64,000 nt of DNA from Chrysogorgia sp. JL179-B06 (taxonomy: Eukaryota; Cnidaria; Anthozoa; Scleralcyonacea; Chrysogorgiidae). The position numbers were made by a program, and so were the translations under genes. Every line of letters starts with the position of its first letter. The first letter of the stretch is position 1. Positions 58,571-64,000 of the stretch are shown one piece after another. The DNA lies in assembly GCA_035772405.1 (NCBI GenBank), contig JAYKKM010000005.1, positions 2,367,501-2,431,500 on the forward strand. Reading direction: 5' to 3'. The notes under the pieces were generated by a model. The model was not told where the DNA came from. It saw only the letters and a list, made by a program, of their open reading frames with translations, and ran no database searches.

Positions 58571-58977
58571 ATGAAGACAAAAGAAGTAAAAAGGAAAGCT
58601 GCTGGTGGAACAAAAAATACTTTGAAAAGACCAAAGAAGTTGGCTGGAGGATTAAAGAAAGGCAAGAAAATTAAAAAGCGAAGTGATGGTAAATTAGCTT
58701 CCTCGACTGAGTTGAGTAAGGATAATATCAGGGTAAAACAAGAAGAGAGCTCAAAGAAAACGTTGCTTAAGGCTCATAAGAAACGAAAATTCGAAAACAA
58801 CGACGATTCAGGAGGTTGGAAAAAGAAATCCAGATTTGAAAACAGTGTGGTAAAGAAAGATGAAGATGTACAGCCCAGGTTGGAGAAGAAAAAAGACTTA
58901 AAACTTTTAAGAAGAAAGAAGAAACAAAATTATGAATTAACGTTATCTTTAATTAAAAAGTATGACGGATTAAGAAG
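58571..58977 (+). CDS. Probable PUM3/Puf6-like nucleolar protein, first exon
   Basis: ATG (CTAACAATG, A at -3) opens 135 codons plus two bases, ending AGAAG/GTAAGA, a good donor. The product is extremely basic: MKTKEVKRKAAGG, KRPKKLAGGLKKGKKIKKR and repeated Lys-rich patches, then EKKKDLKLLRRKKKQNYELT with YDGLRR at the end. The final KKKDLK...NY-L....LRR block resembles the region just before the Puf repeats in PUM3 (KIAA0020/penguin), a nucleolar rRNA-processing factor. The Puf repeats themselves are not in the window; the next exon is not found. Other lysine-rich nucleolar proteins are possible. An in-frame upstream extension to 58469 exists but lacks comparable composition. Confidence 0.6.
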
Positions 58978-59138
58978 GTAAGATATTTAAAGCAATACGG
59001 TATTAACCTATTTCTCTGGCGAAATAACCCAAATTGCTGTATCAGTTGATCCAGTGAGTGGAGTAGCAACTTCTTGCTCTTTAGAAGCTGTCACAATAGA
59101 ATTATACAGTATTAGGACTGGTTGTTTTGCCCCCTAAC

Positions 59139-59272
59139 GCAAAGTTGTTTCACCCCCTGCCACAAAGTTGTTTCACCCCCTGCCACAAAGTTGTTTCACC
59201 CCAATGCAAAGTTGTTTCACCCCAATGCAAAGTTGTTTGGCTCCAGCAAAAAGTTGTCTCGTCCCCAGCGAC
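59139..59272. repeat. Minisatellite, about 20-23-bp units
   Basis: Six or seven imperfect repeats of AAAGTTGTTTCACCCC with CTGCCAC or AATGC spacers. Located in the presumed first intron of the PUM3-like gene. Confidence 0.85.
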
Positions 59273-59615
59273 AATCTTCCTTGTGTCTGCTCACATGTAA
59301 TGTACACAGGCACTGCGCTATCAAAACAAGTTTGTTTATTTATTTATTGTTTTATTATTATTATTATTATTATTTGTAACTTTGTGGCAGCAACCAATCA
59401 GATTATGCAATACATTTGGATTAAACCACTCAGAGGCATCGATAGTTCACTGGTAGTAGAGGCATTTGATTTTTTGGAAGAATGGAGGGTAGCACAAACT
59501 CATTTCTTGTCTGGCATGGATAATTTCTGAATGTCCTTGGTCTACTGGCATAACATTTATTAACTACCCACACGGTGTTCAACAATAATTAACAAATATA
59601 ATTATAAATATAATT
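59273..59615. other. Non-coding, short (TTA)n
   Basis: A (TTA/ATT)n stretch near 59345-59372. No coding region supported. Confidence 0.5.
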
Positions 59616-59800
59616 AGAGGTGAGCCGATCATCGGCAAAACATCGGCAGAGCCGATCATCGGCTAGTTTTTCTCACAATCGGCCATCGGCCGATTGTCTT
59701 TCACCATCGGCCGATTGTCTTTCGCCATCAGATCGGTTGTCTCGTGATATATATCGGTATAATAATCGTATAATATCGGTATTGCGCGAACGCTGAACCG
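59616..59800. repeat. hAT-like terminal region with ATCGGC repeats
   Basis: AGAGGTGAGCCGATCATCGG followed by many GCCGATCATCGGC / ATCGGCCGATTG words, as in subterminal repeats of hAT elements that start TAGAGGTG. I could not locate the other end with confidence; CATCGGTTTTGCCGATGGG at about 60047 may belong to it. Confidence 0.45.
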
Positions 59801-61540
59801 ATTATCACAGTTCTCTTTTCTCTCGCGATTTATTATTAGCCGCGATGTTTGTTGCAAAAATATTTTTGAAAAAATGGTTGGTACAAAAATATTTTAAATA
59901 AAGGAAACAATGCTGACTACTTGACTGTTTTCTGTTTGTTTTGTTGCACTTAAAATACGAGAATTGGCTTGATGACTTCCTCTCATTGCTGAACTTGAGA
60001 TCAATAAAACGACAAAACGGGAGCACTGAGCATCAGGTCAGCAAACATCGGTTTTGCCGATGGGTGGGACGTAATGCGAACTACAGGTTCGATATTACAG
60101 AGTCTTCCCTCGTCGCAATATACTAGAGGTCTGTGTTGTATTTCCTGATAGAGAATCTTGAAGATTCATCATTGTGGGCCAATATATTTCCCCCCTTAGA
60201 ATGATAATTATCATCATTTCATACTGTTTTCATATATTAAAATGGAGATTACAAAAACATTGATTGATGCACTTCCCTTACTTTTTTCTCTACCAATCAG
60301 TGCATCAGATATCATAAAATTAGGAATTCACAAAGAGAATGAGACTGTGACCTTTTCCTCAGCAAGCAACACAAGCAGACGTACACATTGCATACCTATT
60401 TTTCCTTTTTATGAGTACAAGTTGCCTAAAGTATCCATAATGGCCTAGTAGAGCTAGGCAGTAAGAAATATAACCACTACAAGTTGGGTGCAAATTGCAA
60501 AATGACTGGGGCTGAAATGACTTGGGGCCGAAACAACTGCAATTCTTAGAAAGGATCACTTCAAGTATTGTCCCCCAACTTATATGGAGAACAATACTTA
60601 AACGTGCCTTTATGGTTATTTGGTTATATATGGTAAGTTGTGACAAAAGGCTATTAAAAATGTTTGAATATTGCCATATTTTCGTGTGGCAGCCTGGAGA
60701 ATAAAAAAGCAGGGCTATGAAGACTACTGTAGTCTGCTAGTCTTACATGTACTGTACTCAGTGTTGGAGATCTATGGTGAGCATTTGTAAAAGTTCTCAG
60801 CAGTTTTCATAAAATCATTGACCTCTCACTCATATTCCTCATGTGCCCAGGGAATACAGGCAGGCTCAGCATATGATACCGAGATTGGCTTAACCGTGTA
60901 ACTGATATACTACTTTCACTCAAATGGTACAACTAAGAGGATAAACATGATTGTGTTCACCAGCTAAGACATATCACTTTATTTCATTTGCCTATTGTGT
61001 AATACTGATACTCTCCCCTACATCCCTCTCATCTCCGCATAGCAATCTGAAGGTTTACTTTAGGAAAATGACATTAACCTTCATGCGGAGCAATATGTCG
61101 CATTCTAATGCAAACCACTCAACCGAGCAGTAATCGGGAAGGCTAATACGGAAAAGTGTTTGCAAACAAGCGAAGATGCGAATCAACCTCTCGTTTCACG
61201 GTACTACGAATCACACCTAACAAAGTAGATAAATCTAGAAAAGAAAAAAATACAAGACAAGAAGGACGTCTGCGAAACGTAGAGGCAGACAACGTCGGAC
61301 AGACAGCAGGCAGTAACGATGGTAACACAAACAACAACAAAGACGCAATGATCTCAACATACGCAAAATTACAGTAGAATCACGTGGCAGTTATACAGGG
61401 AGCAGCTCAGATCTAGATATGAACTTGAATACTGCACACAAACCGAGACGTAAAGGTCTCAACACAAATAAAATAACCTGGCACGTAGCCGCAACGATAT
61501 ACAGGTACAGACGGGAATACCAGGTACTGATATCGCCACA
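59801..61540. other. No gene seen
   Basis: Mixed AT-rich sequence. Frames up to 95 residues have no recognisable motifs. Possibly intron of the PUM3-like gene plus intergenic DNA. Confidence 0.45.
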
Positions 61541-61622
61541 CGCAGAGGTGGCCTTACAGAAGAGGTGGCCTTACATAAGAGGTGGCCTTACATAAGAGGT
61601 GGCCTTACAGAAGAGGTGGTCT
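61541..61622. repeat. Tandem repeat, about 18-bp units
   Basis: Five units of GAGGTGGCCTTACAGAA or GAGGTGGCCTTACATAA. Flanked by GC-richer, purine-rich low-complexity DNA to 62100 that may be decayed BEL gag or leader sequence. Confidence 0.85.
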
Positions 61623-62106
61623 AAACACCAACTGACCTCTACCTTCCGGGACGTGAGACGCCAACAGCGGCGAAGATAACACAACAGATTGACGTGGAGC
61701 GGATGCAACAAGCGGCAGCGACAACACAGTGAACGACCTCCATAAGTAGCGAGCCCCAGTACAGTATAGCGGAGACAGGACAGGGGACGACCTCCGAGAG
61801 AAACGGAGGTGTCGACAGCGGCAGAAATAACACCACGACGGCCACAGGAGGGAAATGTAAATATCATCAAGGCGGCGATAACCAACGGCAGACCAGGAAG
61901 AGTGGAGGAATCAATGGTGGCAGTACGACCACCACAACGACCTCATGGAGGGGTGGGGATATCAGCAGCAGCGGCAGCAACAACACCAATAACAATGGTA
62001 TTAACAATGGTATTATTATGTTGGAGTGAAGGAGGCAACAGTGCGACCTGTTAGAACATCTTTGAACTAGTGCTTACATCCTGGTCCAGCACTGCAAAAT
62101 CTACTG

Positions 62107-64000
62107 TTGAAAATCCTCGGACGTTCAAGACTTCTTCCGGTCCTTTTAACTAGTGACATCGAACAAACCTTTTTGCAAGTGAGAATAAAAGAGCGAGACG
62201 CGTTACGGTTCTTTTGGAAAAGCCCAAGAAGTGACAAACTGTCTCTGTACCGCTTTACCCCTGCGTTATGTGGCTTGACCTGTTCACCATTCTTCCTTGG
62301 GGGAGTTGTCAACGAACATTTAAAGCGTTGGGAATCCAAGTACCCCGAGCTAGTGGAAGAAATCCGTGATGGTCTGTACGTCGATGACCTAATGACAGGG
62401 GGAGAGACCGTGGCGGAGGTGGCAACGAAAAGATCTCAGGTCATCGAAGTGTTCGAAGACGCAACGTTTAAATTACACAAATGGCATTCGAATGTTGCTG
62501 CCTTGGAGAAGAATGATCCACCAAATCCAATCGATGGAGAAGAAACCACCTATGCGAAAGAACAACTGGGATTTGACAGAGCAGATACGAAACTACTCGG
62601 ACTGTCGTGGGATAAATCAGCAGATGACCGTGGAACAGAAGAAGATATCGACTAAAGGTAACGCACTCTCTGAACTAGCGAAAATGTATGACCCTCTCGG
62701 CTTGGTATCGGCTACGACCCTAGTTGCAAAACTGCTCTACCGAGAAATGTGCGAGGCCTAGCTTAACTGGGACGGAGAGTTACCGGAACCGATTCGGAGA
62801 CGCTGGGAAAAGTGGCGAGTTCAGTTATTTGAAAAATGTACAGTGCTACGCACCTTGGCGCCATATCATGACCCAGTAACAGCTGTAACGCTACATGTAT
62901 TTGGAGATGCGAGTAAAGACGGTGTTGCAGCGGCTGTGTGTGCCGTTGTTCAACAAGACGAATGTGCGACCCTAGGCTTAGTCTGTGCGAAATCTCGCTG
63001 GCAAAGAAAAACCTAACCATTCCTCGAACTCGTCGCGGGACACATGGCGACTAACAAACCTTGTGTCGAATGTTGAAAGTACGATCGCCAACAAAGTCAC
63101 TGCGGTTCACTGTTGGCTTGACTCCACTGTTGCGCTATACTGGATCCACGGGCAAGGGGAGTATCGCCAGTTTGTCTCCAATCGAGTAGAGAAGATTCGA
63201 AAGCATGATCGCATACAGTGGCACCATGTTCCGACCAATGAAAACCCTGCAGATCTGGGGAGGCGAGGAGGGAAGGTTGCGGATAACCATATGTGTTAAT
63301 GTGGTCCGGACTGGCTACGCGACCCATCCAAGTGGCCACCAGACGTCACGCTAGAAGCTAGCCCAGAATCTAGTACAGAATGTAAAGTGATCCTGAGAAT
63401 CCTCCCCACAGCAATTCGAGCTCGCGACGACTTCGACCAACTACTGGATGCCCACCAGTTACGCAAGGTGCTAAGAATTGAAGCGTGGATGAACAGATTT
63501 ATCCGAAATTGCCAAAATCCACCGGCAAAGCGAAAGAAAGGGACACTCGAGACAACCGAAATAGAACAAGAGAATACACGGTGGATAAGGCGCGGGTACA
63601 ACTCGACGCTCTCAGCAGCGATCACTTCAAGGAAGAGCCGAATGACGAGGGAATTCTCGAGTGCAGAGGCAGGATTGAGGGAGAGTACCCAATCTACCTA
63701 CCAGAGATACACCCACCAGCTGGTTCAGAAAGCCCATCTCTCTACACTACATGGTAGAGTCGCGATGACCATGGCGAAAGTCCGAGAAACATACTGGGTG
63801 CCGAGGTTGCGCCGTCTCGTGAAAAGGATCAGAGGAAATTGCTGGGGATGCAAGAGATTTCGAATTCAAGCTTACAAATCACCACCCCCTGGAAACCTAC
63901 CGATTACAAGAATACAAGGATCTACGCCATTCGAAGTTCTGGGTGTGGACTTCGCGGGACCAATCCGATACAAGAAAAAGGGAAAGATCGAAGCCAAGGC
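62107..64000 (+). pseudogene. BEL/Pao pol relic, third element, running off the window
   Basis: RT at 62107-62655 with SDIEQTFLQVRIKERDALRF, SLYRFTPALCGLTCSPFFLG and active site DGLYVDDLMTGGET intact, KLHKWHSN after it. Frameshift near 62640, then KMYDPLGLVSATT. RNase H region: LHVFGDASKDGVAAAV, then AVHCWLDSTVALYWIHG, WHHVPTNENPADLGRRG. Integrase from about 63480: HGRVAM...VRETYWVPRLRRL, the zinc pair CWGCKRF, and VLGVDFAGPIRYKK near the window end. Stops at about 62760, 63014 and 63298 break it. YVDDxxTGGE also occurs in the element at 24.3 kb, so the two may belong to related families. Confidence 0.87.

Overview
The window looks like nuclear DNA of an invertebrate animal. A cnidarian, possibly an anthozoan, is my best guess but is inferred. 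The support is AT-rich DNA with long (AT)n tracts, spliced animal genes, tRNA-derived SINEs, Penelope-like elements (PLEs) with GIY-YIG ends and hammerhead ribozymes, BEL/Pao and Ngaro-type retroelements, and short palindrome-ended DNA transposons. Most of the sequence is nested mobile DNA. Host genes are few.

Region by region. 1-2.3 kb: PLE relic with a hammerhead. 2.5-11.8 kb: a decayed BEL/Pao element (LTRs, 5-bp target duplication) whose 5' LTR is interrupted by a nearly intact Ngaro/DIRS-type tyrosine-recombinase retrotransposon with split direct repeats. 11.8-16.9 kb: SINEs, two inverted PLE ends split by a LINE, another PLE relic and a Ty3/gypsy RNase H scrap. 16.9-22.3 kb and 33.2-40.4 kb: two copies of a segmental duplication, each ending in a small ISG12/IFI27-like gene. 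22.6-32.4 kb: LINE relic, decayed BEL element, and a PLE cut in two by a 4,970-bp DNA transposon with 9-bp target duplications. 40.4-47.6 kb: no recognisable gene, many foldback elements, a hAT remnant and SINEs. 47.6-51 kb: a PLE palindrome with two well-formed hammerheads, flanked by (AT)n. 52.0-59.0 kb: four exons of a mitochondrial adenylate kinase 3-like gene on the minus strand and, divergently, the first exon of a probable PUM3-like nucleolar protein gene. 62.1-64 kb: a third BEL/Pao pol relic running off the end.

The host genes have no operon-like relation. AK3-like and PUM3-like genes share a 188-bp head-to-head promoter interval. The two ISG12-like genes are paralogues made by the segmental duplication, and each copy was later invaded by different transposons, so each serves as an empty site for the other. 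The retroelements tell a layered story: BEL first, then Ngaro into its LTR; PLEs in or beside (AT)n tracts; DNA transposons into PLEs, SINEs and LINEs. All boundaries were read by eye; exact ends may shift by a few bases.
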